From the NCBI RefSeq assembly GCF_004614185.1, contig NZ_SPVF01000180.1, positions 1-46,849 on the forward strand: a DNA stretch of 46,849 bases, given 5' to 3'. Each line of letters opens with the position of its first letter. Within the stretch, counting starts at the first letter, position 1. Shown one piece after another: positions 24,585 to 33,044 of this stretch. Position numbers and translations under genes: made by a program. The DNA comes from Zemynaea arenosa (lineage in GTDB: Bacteria > Pseudomonadota > Gammaproteobacteria > Burkholderiales > Burkholderiaceae_D). The notes below the pieces were generated by a model. It made no database searches. It was not told where the DNA came from and saw only the letters and a program-made list of their open reading frames with translations.

Positions 24585-26701
24585 AACGACTTGCTCAGGC
24601 TGAGCGAGAAGGTGCGGCCGCGGCCCGCCCAGTAGGCGGTGGGGTCCTTGTAGTTGGCCGACTGCGCGTAGTAGCCGATGTACTGGCGGTCGAACAGGTT
24701 CTCGATGCCCGCGCCGATTTTGCCGTAGGCGGTGTCCCAGCTGGCTGCGGTGTCCACCAGCGTGTAGCCGCGGAAGTGCTCTTCCAGGTTCGCGGTCCCG
24801 ACCACGCGGCCGAAGTTCACATCGCGGTCTTCCAAACGCGTGGCTTGCAGGCGCACCGAGACATCGCTGCGCGGCTGCCAGTTGGTGCCCAGGACCGTCT
24901 TGTCCGGCCCCTGCGAACGCGCGCCCAGCGCCAGGTCCATCGGCGCGCCGGCGGTGGCAGCCGTGGTGCCGCGCGTGCGGGCGTGGCTGCCAAACACATT
25001 CCACTGTTTCGACAGGCGCGCGTCGCCGGACAGCTCCCAGCCGGTGACCGTGGTCGGCACGCGGTCCAGCACACCGATGCCCGCGGAGTTGATGCGCAAG
25101 ACGGTGCCCAGCTTGGAGCGCGAGTCGTAGTACGAGGCGCCCAGGCTCCCGGCCTTGCCACGCCAGTTCACGCCGATCTCGTTGTTGCGGGTGACGACCG
25201 GCTCCAGCTCGAACAGGCCCGCCACGGACTGGCCCGGGCGGTTCACGGCGCGCAGCACCAGGCCCACGTCCGGCAGGCCAAAGCCTTCCGCGCTGGAGAC
25301 GAAGGCGGACCAGCCGGGCGCGAAGCGCATCACCACGCCGAGGTTCTTCACCGCCTTGACGAACGAGCGCTCGCCGCCGCCCACCAGCCGGCTGCCATAG
25401 GCCGCCAGCGTGGTGTAGCTGTCCACGTTCAGGCGCGCGCGTTCCTGCCGCACGCCGCCCCGCACGGTGAACCTGCCCCATTCGTATTCGAGCTGGGTGA
25501 ACGGCGCGGTGGAGCGGAAGTCCAGGCGCGGCACCCAGGTGCGCTGGGTCGCTGCCAGGTGCTGTTCGGTGCGATCGCGCAGCACGTCCAGGCCTGCCGT
25601 GAGTTCGAGCCCCGTCACCAGCACGTCCGGCCGGACCCAGGTCATCTTCAGGCCCGCCTTGTCGGCCACGATCTCGGACTGGTCGTAAAGCGTGCCCACC
25701 GGGGCGATCGCCTTGTCCTGGAAGGTGGAGGTGTTGGTGGCGCCGTACAGGGAGGCGAAGTCCTGCTTGAACACCTGGGCGGTGAAGGCGCCGCCCGCGA
25801 GGTCCGCGTGGCGGTAGTCGAAGCTTGCGCTCTTCACTTCATTGCGCGGCGGGGCGCCGGGCGGCGTGCCTTTGACCGCGGTAGTCGGGACGCCCTTCGC
25901 CACATCGGCATTCACGTTGCGGTAGTCGCCATCGCCTTCGAAGTGGAAGCGGTTGTACGAGACCTGCAGGCGCTGGTCGCCAATGTTCTTGCCCAGCTTG
26001 AGGAAGATGTCGTGGCCACCCGCGTCGTTGGTGTCGCCCTGCACCACATCCAGGCCGAGGCGGCGACCAGCCCCGTCGTAGCCCACGCCGCGGTGCTGGG
26101 TGCCGAGGTAACCGAAGAAGTCGAACGCCTCCGACTTGTGCGCCAGGCTGTAGCCGAGCTTCCAGTCCAGCGAGTCGTCGCGGAATTGCGAGGACAGGCG
26201 GGCGCTGACGGTGAATTTGGTACCGGGTTCGCGCGGCGTCCTGGTGATGTAGTTGATGATGCCGCCGGTGGCGCCCAGGCCCTGCATGGCGGAGGCGCCG
26301 TTGATCACTTCGATGCGTTCGATCACGGCGGTGTCGGCGAAGTAGCCCTCACGCATGCCGGCGCGCAGCGGGTTCGATTGCGGGATGCCGTCCAGCAGGA
26401 TCAGCGGCTGGCGGCCGCGCAGGGACTCGCCGGTCGAGGTCATCTTCTGGCGGCTGGGCGCATAGCCGGGGATGTACAGGGCCAGTGCCTGGGAAGGGTC
26501 GTCCGCCAGCTGGTACTGGCGGTCCAGCTCGGCCTGGCTGATCACGGAGACGGCGCCCGGTATCTTGTCCACGGCCTTGGCGGTGCGGGTGGCGGTGACG
26601 ACCACCTCGCTGGCGGCAGCAGCCTCCTGGGCCTGCGCGGGCAGGACGGTGGCGAGGCAGGCGGCGGCCGCAGCGCGGGCCAGGACGTGAAGCTGAGGCA
26701 T
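24581..26701 (-). CDS. TonB-dependent siderophore-type receptor
   Basis: A 706-residue outer-membrane receptor. The signal peptide ends near PAQAQ. The plug starts EVVVTATRTAKAVDKIPGAV and includes RGRQPLILLDGIPQSNP and IERIEVINGASAMQGLGATG, all standard for ferric-siderophore receptors. The barrel ends SLSLSKSF with the terminal Phe needed for assembly. The ATG at 26701 has GGAG 6 nt upstream, so the preceding TTG is not used. It is divergent from a PepSY membrane protein over a shared Fur-like box, which supports iron-regulated siderophore import. The siderophore cannot be named. Confidence 0.92.
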   Translation of the reverse strand: MPQLHVLARAAAAACLATVLPAQAQEAAAASEVVVTATRTAKAVDKIPGAVSVISQAELDRQYQLADDPSQALALYIPGYAPSRQKMTSTGESLRGRQPLILLDGIPQSNPLRAGMREGYFADTAVIERIEVINGASAMQGLGATGGIINYITRTPREPGTKFTVSARLSSQFRDDSLDWKLGYSLAHKSEAFDFFGYLGTQHRGVGYDGAGRRLGLDVVQGDTNDAGGHDIFLKLGKNIGDQRLQVSYNRFHFEGDGDYRNVNADVAKGVPTTAVKGTPPGAPPRNEVKSASFDYRHADLAGGAFTAQVFKQDFASLYGATNTSTFQDKAIAPVGTLYDQSEIVADKAGLKMTWVRPDVLVTGLELTAGLDVLRDRTEQHLAATQRTWVPRLDFRSTAPFTQLEYEWGRFTVRGGVRQERARLNVDSYTTLAAYGSRLVGGGERSFVKAVKNLGVVMRFAPGWSAFVSSAEGFGLPDVGLVLRAVNRPGQSVAGLFELEPVVTRNNEIGVNWRGKAGSLGASYYDSRSKLGTVLRINSAGIGVLDRVPTTVTGWELSGDARLSKQWNVFGSHARTRGTTAATAGAPMDLALGARSQGPDKTVLGTNWQPRSDVSVRLQATRLEDRDVNFGRVVGTANLEEHFRGYTLVDTAASWDTAYGKIGAGIENLFDRQYIGYYAQSANYKDPTAYWAGRGRTFSLSLSKSF

Positions 26702-26731
26702 CAAATACTCCGAGGAATCTATTGTTGAGAA

Positions 26732-26760
26732 TTGAAATGATAACCATTCTCATTTACAAT
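26732..26760. promoter_or_regulatory. Fur-like box over divergent promoters
   Basis: The 19-bp segment at 26734–26752 reads GAAATGATAACCATTCTCA, close to the Fur consensus core ATGATAATCATT. It lies inside a near-consensus plus-strand promoter, TTGAAA (26732–26737), 17 bp, TACAAT (26755–26760). The same interval serves the receptor gene on the other strand. Fur–iron bound here would shut off both genes. Confidence 0.8.
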
Positions 26761-26795
26761 CTCAAGTATTGTCCTTAAGCTAGTCAGGTTTTTTT

Positions 26796-27965
26796 ATGGT
26801 TACCGGTTCCGCCCGCACCTTGCTCCGCCGCGTGCATCTCTGGATTGCGCTGGTGTTCGGGGTGGTGCTGTCGCTGTCCGGGGTGACCGGGGCGGCGCTG
26901 GCGTGGATCCATGAGCTGGATGCGGCGCTCAATCCAACGCTGTTCCATGTGCCAGTGAGGGCGCAGGCCCAGGTCGCGCCGGAGCGAGTGCGCGCGCTGG
27001 TGGCGATGCTGGAGGCGCGGCCGGGGTATGGCCGGCCAACCCAGCTCTCGCTGCCCGAAGCGGCGGACGAGCCGGTCGTCGCGTGGTACCGCCAGGGCGG
27101 CGCCAAGTCGCCATGGAAGGTGGAGGTGTCGCGGCAGGTGATGGTCGATCCGGCGACGCTGGCGATTGCGGGGGAACGCAACTGGGGCGAGGCGGGGTTG
27201 TCGCGGCCCCTGCTCATGCCGACGCTATTTCATGTGCACCGCTATCTGCTCAGTGGCGATGTCGGGAAGACGGTGATCGGGGCGCATGGCATCGCCCTGT
27301 TCCTGCTCGGTGCCATCGGCGTGGCGCTGTGGTGGCCGGTGCCAACCTGGAAAGGCCTGCGGCAGGCGCTCACGGTGTCCTATCGCGGCTCGTGGCGGCG
27401 GTTCAACTTCAGCGCGCACCGGGCTATCGGCTTCGTGGCGGCACCGCTGCTGATGTTCATGGGCTTTTCGGGTGTGTACTTCAATTTGCCGGAGGTGGTA
27501 GTGCCGGTGGTGAAGGCGGTCGCGCAAGTCACGCCCGCCGACAAGTTGAAGAATGAGGCCGCGCAGGGCCGCGCGCCAATCGCCGTCGATGCGGCGCTGC
27601 GCGCGGTGCAGGAGCGGTTGCCGCAGGCCCGCCTGTCTCGGGTGATCCTGCCGGCCAAGCCGTCCGTGCCTTATGAGGTGCGGGCGCGCCAGCCGGGCGA
27701 GGTGCGGCAGGGGGATGGGAACACACGCGTCACGGTGGACGCCTACAGTGGCCGCATCCTGCGCCTGCGCGATCCACTGCATGCGCCGGGCGGCGATGGC
27801 TTCTTCAACTGGCTGTTCCCGCTGCATACGGGGGAGGTGCTGGGCAATGCGGGGCGCGTCGCCATCAGCATCCTTGGTCTCACGCCCCTGTTCTTCATGG
27901 TGACGGGGACCTGGCTCTGGCTGCAGCGGCGGCGCCCGGCCCCGGCGCCCACCCACGGCGTCTGA
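26796..27965 (+). CDS. PepSY-domain membrane protein linked to iron uptake
   Basis: A 389-residue inner-membrane protein of the PepSY-associated (PiuB-like) family. It starts LLRRVHLWIALVFGVVLSLS, with further membrane spans near IALFLLGAIGVALWW, RAIGFVAAPLLMFMGFSGVYF and ISILGLTPLFFMVTGTWLWL. The periplasmic loop between the first two spans holds PepSY-like sequence. Conserved histidines (FHVHRYL, GAHGIAL, SAHRAIGF, PLHTGE) may carry haem or metal. Family members are thought to reduce or help release ferric siderophores. The shared Fur box with the receptor at 24581–26701 supports that role. Confidence 0.88.
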   Translation: MVTGSARTLLRRVHLWIALVFGVVLSLSGVTGAALAWIHELDAALNPTLFHVPVRAQAQVAPERVRALVAMLEARPGYGRPTQLSLPEAADEPVVAWYRQGGAKSPWKVEVSRQVMVDPATLAIAGERNWGEAGLSRPLLMPTLFHVHRYLLSGDVGKTVIGAHGIALFLLGAIGVALWWPVPTWKGLRQALTVSYRGSWRRFNFSAHRAIGFVAAPLLMFMGFSGVYFNLPEVVVPVVKAVAQVTPADKLKNEAAQGRAPIAVDAALRAVQERLPQARLSRVILPAKPSVPYEVRARQPGEVRQGDGNTRVTVDAYSGRILRLRDPLHAPGGDGFFNWLFPLHTGEVLGNAGRVAISILGLTPLFFMVTGTWLWLQRRRPAPAPTHGV

Positions 27966-28006
27966 TTCCCGTGCTTGCGCTACCTGCCCTGATGGTTCGG
28001 CGCGTA

Positions 28007-28414
28007 TCAGGTAGCAGCGCTCCTGGCCTTCACGCGTTTCGGCTTCGCGGCCGCCATCGAATTGGCGCTGATGGCGGCAAGGATGAGGGCCTTGAAGGCC
28101 TTGGCATCCACCTGCTGGCCTTCAAGGATGTCGATGGCGCGGCGCACGTTGCCTTCGAGGCTGGAGTTGAACAGTTGCTTGGGATCGGGCAGCGCAGCGC
28201 CCTTCGGGAAGGTCAGCTTGACTTTCCCTTTGTAGGTCTCCCCGGTGCAGATGATGCCGTCATGCGACCACACCGGGTTCTCCCACTTCCACTCTTCCAC
28301 GACGTCCGGATCCGCCTCCTGGATCAGCGCCCGCATGCGGGCCAGCGTGTCGGTGCGCCAGTCGCCCAGGCCCGCAATGCGCTTGTCGATCAGTGCAGAA
28401 GCTTCGTTACTCAT
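28007..28414 (-). CDS. DUF1801 family protein
   Basis: A 135-residue cytoplasmic protein matching the DUF1801 (YdhG-like) fold: VEEWKWENPVWSHDGIICTG, KGKVKLTFPKGAALPDPKQL and RAIDI. The fold resembles a lipid- or cofactor-binding barrel, but no function is established. It stands alone: its upstream neighbour on the same strand ends at 28466, and a TATACT hexamer on the minus strand (28444–28449) could give it its own promoter. Its stop lies inside an inverted repeat (27979–28015, GCTACCTG/CAGGTAGC) that may help end transcription from both sides. Confidence 0.8.
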   Translation of the reverse strand: MSNEASALIDKRIAGLGDWRTDTLARMRALIQEADPDVVEEWKWENPVWSHDGIICTGETYKGKVKLTFPKGAALPDPKQLFNSSLEGNVRRAIDILEGQQVDAKAFKALILAAISANSMAAAKPKRVKARSAAT

Positions 28415-28465
28415 CGCCGTCTCCTTGGTAAGGTGTCGACGGAAGTATAACCCGCTGGTTATGAG

Positions 28466-29245
28466 TTACGCAAACTTGGTGAAATCGGGCTTGCGCTTTT
28501 CGAAGAAGGCGGTGAAGGCTTCCTTGGCTTCGGCGCCCTGCAGCATGGCGAAGAACTTTTCATTTTCGACGGCCATGGTTTCGTTGATCTGCGGGGTGCG
28601 GACCCGCTTCATCAGGGCCTTGGTGGCGCGGATGGAGGCGGCGGGCAGAGCCACCAGCTTGGCCGCCTGGGCGTGCGCGAAGGAGCGCAGCTCTTCCTGC
28701 GGCAGGACCTTGGCCACCAGGCCCATTTCGAACGCTTCCTGCGCGCCGAAGGCCTCGCCCAGCATCAGCTTCTCCGCCGCGCGGGCGAACCCGGCCAGCT
28801 GTGGCAGCAGCAGGGACGATGCAAACTCCGGGCACAGGCCGAGCTGCGAGAACGGCAGCGAGAACTTGGCGTTGTCGGCCGCATAGACCAGGTCGCAGTG
28901 CATCAGCATCGTGGTCCCGATGCCGATCGCCGCGCCGGACACCGAGGCCACCACCGGCTTGGTCGACGCCGCCAGCGCGCGCATGAACTGGAAGACGCCA
29001 CGGTCTTCGTGCGCCTGGCCGGGAACGGGCGCCGAGTTCTTCAGGAAGTCTTCCAGGTCGTTCCCGGCGGTGAAAATCTCCGGCTTGCCGGTAATGAGGA
29101 TCGCACGCACCGCGGTGTCCTGCTCCGCGTTGCGCAGGGCTTCGGCCACGGTCAGGTACATGGCGTTGGTGATGGCGTTCTTGCGCTCCGGGCGATTGAA
29201 CTCGATGGTGAGGATGCCGTCGGCAATGGTGGTCAGGGTGTCCAT
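28466..29245 (-). CDS. Crotonase-family enzyme, probable enoyl-CoA isomerase
   Basis: A 259-residue crotonase. The oxyanion-hole segments are FTAGNDLEDF and VSGAAIGIG. The two catalytic glutamates of enoyl-CoA hydratases are not both present. The first position is Thr112 (GTTMLMHCD in place of GCELAMMCD); the second is kept as Glu140 in SLPFSQLGLCPEFASS. That single-Glu pattern, with PFSxLGxxPE, matches Δ3,Δ2-enoyl-CoA isomerases of the PECI type. It would shift double bonds during oxidation of unsaturated fatty acids. It is the last gene of the β-oxidation operon, after an 81-bp gap containing a hairpin. It could still have weak hydratase activity. Confidence 0.8.
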   Translation of the reverse strand: MDTLTTIADGILTIEFNRPERKNAITNAMYLTVAEALRNAEQDTAVRAILITGKPEIFTAGNDLEDFLKNSAPVPGQAHEDRGVFQFMRALAASTKPVVASVSGAAIGIGTTMLMHCDLVYAADNAKFSLPFSQLGLCPEFASSLLLPQLAGFARAAEKLMLGEAFGAQEAFEMGLVAKVLPQEELRSFAHAQAAKLVALPAASIRATKALMKRVRTPQINETMAVENEKFFAMLQGAEAKEAFTAFFEKRKPDFTKFA

Positions 29246-29275
29246 TCAGGTCTCCGTTTGTTCTTTGGATGTGGG

Positions 29276-29306
29276 AAGGGCGCCGTGTTTGACCACAGGC
29301 GCCCTT
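29276..29306 (-). repeat. Intercistronic hairpin in the fad operon
   Basis: A perfect 9-bp inverted repeat, AAGGGCGCC (29276–29284) and GGCGCCCTT (29298–29306), with a 13-nt loop, lies between thiolase and isomerase genes. There is no T-run. It may protect the mRNA or reduce read-through to the last gene. Confidence 0.55.
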
Positions 29307-29326
29307 GGATGCGGCAGCAGTCTGGC

Positions 29327-30523
29327 TTAGACGCGCTCGAAGATGCCTGCGGCGCCCATGCCGGTGCCGACGCACATGGTCACCATGCCGTACTTCTGGT
29401 TGTTGCGGCGCAGGCCGTGGATCACAGTCGCAGCGCGGATCGCGCCGGTGGCGCCGAGCGGGTGGCCGAGAGCGATCGCGCCGCCCATCGGGTTCACCTT
29501 GGCCGGGTCCAGGCCCAGGTCGCCGATGACCGCCAGCGCCTGCGCGGCAAAGGCCTCATTCAGCTCGATCCAGTCCAGCTGGTCCTGGGTGATGCCCGCC
29601 TTGGCGCAGGCCTCGGGAATCGCGACCTTCGGACCGATACCCATGATCTCCGGCGGCACGCCCTTGACCGCGAACGACGAGAACTTCGCCAGCGGGGTCA
29701 GGTTGTGCTCGCGCAGGATGCGCTCGGACACCAGGATCAGCGCACCCGCGCCATCCGACATCTGCGACGAGTTACCGGCCGTGACCGAGCCCTTGGCCGC
29801 GAACACCGGCTTCAGTTTGCCCAGCGATTCCATGGTCGAATCGGCGCGCGCGCCTTCGTCGGTGTCCACGGTGCGGGTCTTGATCGACACTTCGCCGGTC
29901 GCCAGGTTCGGCGTACGGGTGATGATCTCGATCGGCGTGGTCTCGTCCTTGAACCAGCCGGCCTGTTGGGCGGCGATGGCGCGGCGGTGCGACTCGACCG
30001 AGAACGCGTCCTGCGCCTCGCGCGACACCTTCCACTGCTCCGCCACCTTCTCGGCGGTCAGGCCCATGCCGTAGGCCATGCCGATGTTCTCGTCCGTGAA
30101 CATCTCCAGGTTCATCGACGGATGGTGGCCCATCATCGGCACCATGGACATCGACTCGACGCCACCGGCGATCATCACGTCCGCCTCGCCGACGCGGATG
30201 CGGTCCGCCGCCATCGCGATCGCGGTGATGCCCGAGGCGCAGTAGCGGTTGACGGTCACCCCGCCGACGGTCTTCGGCAGGCCGGCCAGCAGCACCGACA
30301 TGCGGGCGATGTTGAAGCCCTGCTCCGCTTCCGGGAACGAGCAGCCGATGATGGCGTCGTTGATCAGGGCCGGGTCCAGGCCAGGCGCCTGCGCCATGGC
30401 CGATTGCAGCACGCGCACCAGCAGGTCGTCCGGACGGGTCGTCTTGAACATGCCGCGCGGCGCCTTGCCGATCGGGGAACGGGTCGCCGCGACGACGTAT
30501 GCTTCTTGCAGTTGTTTGGTCAT
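29327..30523 (-). CDS. fadA: Acetyl-CoA C-acyltransferase (3-ketoacyl-CoA thiolase)
   Basis: A 398-residue thiolase that cleaves 3-ketoacyl-CoA to acetyl-CoA and a shortened acyl-CoA. All catalytic residues are visible: nucleophile Cys95 (VNRYCASG), His354 (ALGHPLGATG) and Cys384 (MVTMCVGTGMG). The length is normal for degradative thiolases. It sits between the bifunctional dehydrogenase/hydratase gene (33 bp upstream) and the isomerase gene, so it completes the β-oxidation spiral. Its partner is a FadN-type rather than an E. coli FadB-type enzyme. Confidence 0.95.
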   Translation of the reverse strand: MTKQLQEAYVVAATRSPIGKAPRGMFKTTRPDDLLVRVLQSAMAQAPGLDPALINDAIIGCSFPEAEQGFNIARMSVLLAGLPKTVGGVTVNRYCASGITAIAMAADRIRVGEADVMIAGGVESMSMVPMMGHHPSMNLEMFTDENIGMAYGMGLTAEKVAEQWKVSREAQDAFSVESHRRAIAAQQAGWFKDETTPIEIITRTPNLATGEVSIKTRTVDTDEGARADSTMESLGKLKPVFAAKGSVTAGNSSQMSDGAGALILVSERILREHNLTPLAKFSSFAVKGVPPEIMGIGPKVAIPEACAKAGITQDQLDWIELNEAFAAQALAVIGDLGLDPAKVNPMGGAIALGHPLGATGAIRAATVIHGLRRNNQKYGMVTMCVGTGMGAAGIFERV

Positions 30524-30556
30524 GATTAATCTCTCAAAGTTCGGTCGCGTGGCGGA

Positions 30557-32956
30557 TCAGTTGCGCACCGGCTTACCGGTCTGCAGCATGCCCATGATGC
30601 GTTCCTGCGTCTTCGGATTGTTCAGCAGTTCAAGGAAGGCCTTGCGCTCCATGTCGAGGAGCCACTGTTCCGACACCAGCGAGCCCTGGTCCACGTCGCC
30701 GCCGGAGACGATGGCCGCGATCATCTCGCCCAGCTTGAAGTCGTGCGCGGAGATGAAGCCGCCGTCGCGCATGTTGACCAGCTGCGCCTTGATGGTGCCG
30801 AGGGTGTAGCGGCCGCCGACCGGAATCAGCTTCTTCAGCGGCGGACGGTAGCCCGCGTCGAACATCGAACGCGCCTGCACCTTGGCCACGTGCAGCAGCT
30901 CGTAGGTGTTGAAGACGATGACGTCGTCTTCTTTCAGGTAGCCCATCGCTTTCGCTTCCAGCGCGGACTTCGACACCGCAGCCATGGCCGCGTTGGTGAA
31001 GTGCCCCTTCAGGAACTGCAGGATGTCCGTGCCCTTGGCTTCATTGGCCGCACGCACCGCCGCTTCCTTCAGGCCACCGCCGGCCGGCACCAGGCCGACG
31101 CCGACTTCGACGAGACCCATGTAGGACTCGAGAGCCGCTACGCGCTTGGACGCATGCAGCGCCAGCTCCAGGCCACCACCGAGGGCGATGCCCGCGACCG
31201 CGGCCACCACCGGCACGTTGGCGTACTTGAGCTGCATGAAGGTGTCCTGCAGCGCTTTCACGGCCGGGTCGATGGCTTTCGCGCCGCCTGCCATGTAGGC
31301 CGGCAGGGCTTCTTCCAGGTTCGCACCGGCGGAGAACGGGCCACCGTCGGCGGCATCGGTATTCCAGATGACCAGGCCCTTGAAGTTCTTTTCGGCTTCG
31401 GCCAGCGCCAGCTTCAGGCCATCGATCACGCCCTGGCCGATGGTGTGCATCTTGGACTTGAGCGAGATGATGAGCACATCGTCGTTCTGGTGCCAGACGC
31501 GGACGTTCGCGTCTTCATGCACGGTGACGCCGGCGGTCTTCGGATCTTCAGCGGCGGCGCCCAGCACCGGAGCGCGGAAGGCCTGGCGCTGGTAGACCGG
31601 CAGGTCGGAACGCGGCACGAAGCTGTTGGAGGACGCGGAGTACGAACCCTCGGCGGTATGCACGCCGTTCTGCTGCGCGGGCGGACCGTCCAGCACCCAG
31701 GCGGGCAGCGGCGCGTTGGTCAGGGCCTTGCCTTCGGCGATGTCCTGGCTCACCCACTCGGCGATCTGCTTCCAGCCGGCGGCCTGCCAGGTCTCGAACG
31801 GGCCGACCGACCAGCCGAAGCCCCAGCGCATGGCGAAGTCGATGTCGCGCGCGTTATCGGCGATGTCCTTCAGGTGCACGGCGATGTAGTGGAAAGCATC
31901 GCGGAAGATCGCCCACAGGAACTGCGCCTGCGGGTTGGTCGATTCGCGCATGGCCTTGAACTTCTTGACCGGGTCCTTCTCCTTCAGGATGCGGGCCACG
32001 ATGTCCGCCGCCTTGCCGCCGCCGGCCACGTAGGTGCCGGTCGCCGGGTCGATGCGCTTGATCTCCTTGCCTTCCTTTTTGTAGAAGCCCGCGCCGGTCT
32101 TCTGGCCCAGCGCGCCACCGGCGATCAGCTTGGACAGGATCTCGGGCGTCTTGTACACGCTGAAGAACGGGTCGTCGGCCAGGTTGTCCTGCATGGTCTT
32201 GATCACGTGGCCCATGGTGTCCAGGCCCACCACGTCCGCGGTGCGGAAGGTGCCGGACTTGGCGCGGCCCAGCTTCGCGCCGGTCAGGTCGTCGACCACG
32301 TCCACGGACAGGCCGAACTTCTCGGCTTCGTGGATGGTGGCCAGCATGCCGAAGATGCCCACGCGGTTGGCGATGAAGTTCGGCGTGTCCTTGGCGCGCA
32401 CCACGCCCTTGCCGAGCGTGGTGGTCAGGAAGGACTCCAGCTGGTCCAGGATGGCCGGGTTGGTAGACGTGGTCGGGATCAGTTCGACCAAGTGCATGTA
32501 GCGCGGCGGGTTGAAGAAGTGGACGCCGCAGAAACGCGCCTTCAGGTTGTCGTCGAAGCCCTCGGCCAGCCTGTTGATCGAGAGGCCCGAGGTGTTGGAT
32601 GCGAAGATCGCGTTCGGAGCGATGTGCGGGGCGACCTTGGCGTACAGGTCGTGCTTCCAGTCCATGCGCTCGGCGATGGCTTCGATGATCAGGTCACAGC
32701 CGGCCAGCACGTCGAGGTTGTCCTCGTAGTTGGCGACTTCGATCAGGGACGCGTCGTCCTTGTTGCCCAGCGGGGCCGGGCTCAGTTTTTTCAGGTTCTC
32801 GATGGCGCGCAGGACGATGCCGTTTTTGGGGCCTTCCTTCGCGGGCAGGTCGAACAGCACCACCGGCACCTTGGCGTTGACGCAGTGGGCGGCGATCTGC
32901 GCGCCCATCACGCCGGCGCCCAGGACGGCGACTTTCTTGACGATGAAGTTGGTCAT
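30557..32956 (-). CDS. 3-hydroxyacyl-CoA dehydrogenase / enoyl-CoA hydratase, FadN type
   Basis: A 799-residue bifunctional β-oxidation enzyme. The NAD-binding dehydrogenase comes first (GAGVMG, residues 13–18; FFNPPRYMHLVELIPT is the catalytic-His region). The crotonase domain is C-terminal (about 490–690) with both hydratase glutamates, in GGGLELAL and LVEVGVGLVPAGGG. This order is the reverse of E. coli FadB and matches Bacillus FadN and its proteobacterial relatives. It converts enoyl-CoA to 3-ketoacyl-CoA for the adjacent thiolase. It lies 88 bp after the acyl-CoA dehydrogenase gene, with a hairpin in the gap. Confidence 0.93.
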   Translation of the reverse strand: MTNFIVKKVAVLGAGVMGAQIAAHCVNAKVPVVLFDLPAKEGPKNGIVLRAIENLKKLSPAPLGNKDDASLIEVANYEDNLDVLAGCDLIIEAIAERMDWKHDLYAKVAPHIAPNAIFASNTSGLSINRLAEGFDDNLKARFCGVHFFNPPRYMHLVELIPTTSTNPAILDQLESFLTTTLGKGVVRAKDTPNFIANRVGIFGMLATIHEAEKFGLSVDVVDDLTGAKLGRAKSGTFRTADVVGLDTMGHVIKTMQDNLADDPFFSVYKTPEILSKLIAGGALGQKTGAGFYKKEGKEIKRIDPATGTYVAGGGKAADIVARILKEKDPVKKFKAMRESTNPQAQFLWAIFRDAFHYIAVHLKDIADNARDIDFAMRWGFGWSVGPFETWQAAGWKQIAEWVSQDIAEGKALTNAPLPAWVLDGPPAQQNGVHTAEGSYSASSNSFVPRSDLPVYQRQAFRAPVLGAAAEDPKTAGVTVHEDANVRVWHQNDDVLIISLKSKMHTIGQGVIDGLKLALAEAEKNFKGLVIWNTDAADGGPFSAGANLEEALPAYMAGGAKAIDPAVKALQDTFMQLKYANVPVVAAVAGIALGGGLELALHASKRVAALESYMGLVEVGVGLVPAGGGLKEAAVRAANEAKGTDILQFLKGHFTNAAMAAVSKSALEAKAMGYLKEDDVIVFNTYELLHVAKVQARSMFDAGYRPPLKKLIPVGGRYTLGTIKAQLVNMRDGGFISAHDFKLGEMIAAIVSGGDVDQGSLVSEQWLLDMERKAFLELLNNPKTQERIMGMLQTGKPVRN

Positions 32957-32993
32957 TTGGATTCCTTGGTTGAGACGCTCTCCCGTTCACTAC

Positions 32994-33014
32994 TATCCCC
33001 GCGCCGCGGGGATA
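32994..33014 (-). repeat. Intercistronic hairpin between dehydrogenase and FadN-type gene
   Basis: A perfect 9-bp inverted repeat, TATCCCCGC (32994–33002) and GCGGGGATA (33006–33014), with a 3-nt loop, lies in the 88-bp gap. Partly complementary CTCTCC/GGAGAG flanks could extend the stem. There is no T-run, so read-through is expected. Confidence 0.55.
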
Positions 33015-33044
33015 CGGAGAGAGCGATCGGCGTGCGTGAGTTGA

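Noticed and set aside
27979..28015. GCTACCTG/CAGGTAGC inverted repeat as a rho-independent terminator
   Set aside because: The loop is long (21 nt) and there is no T-run; noted only as possible help in ending transcription.
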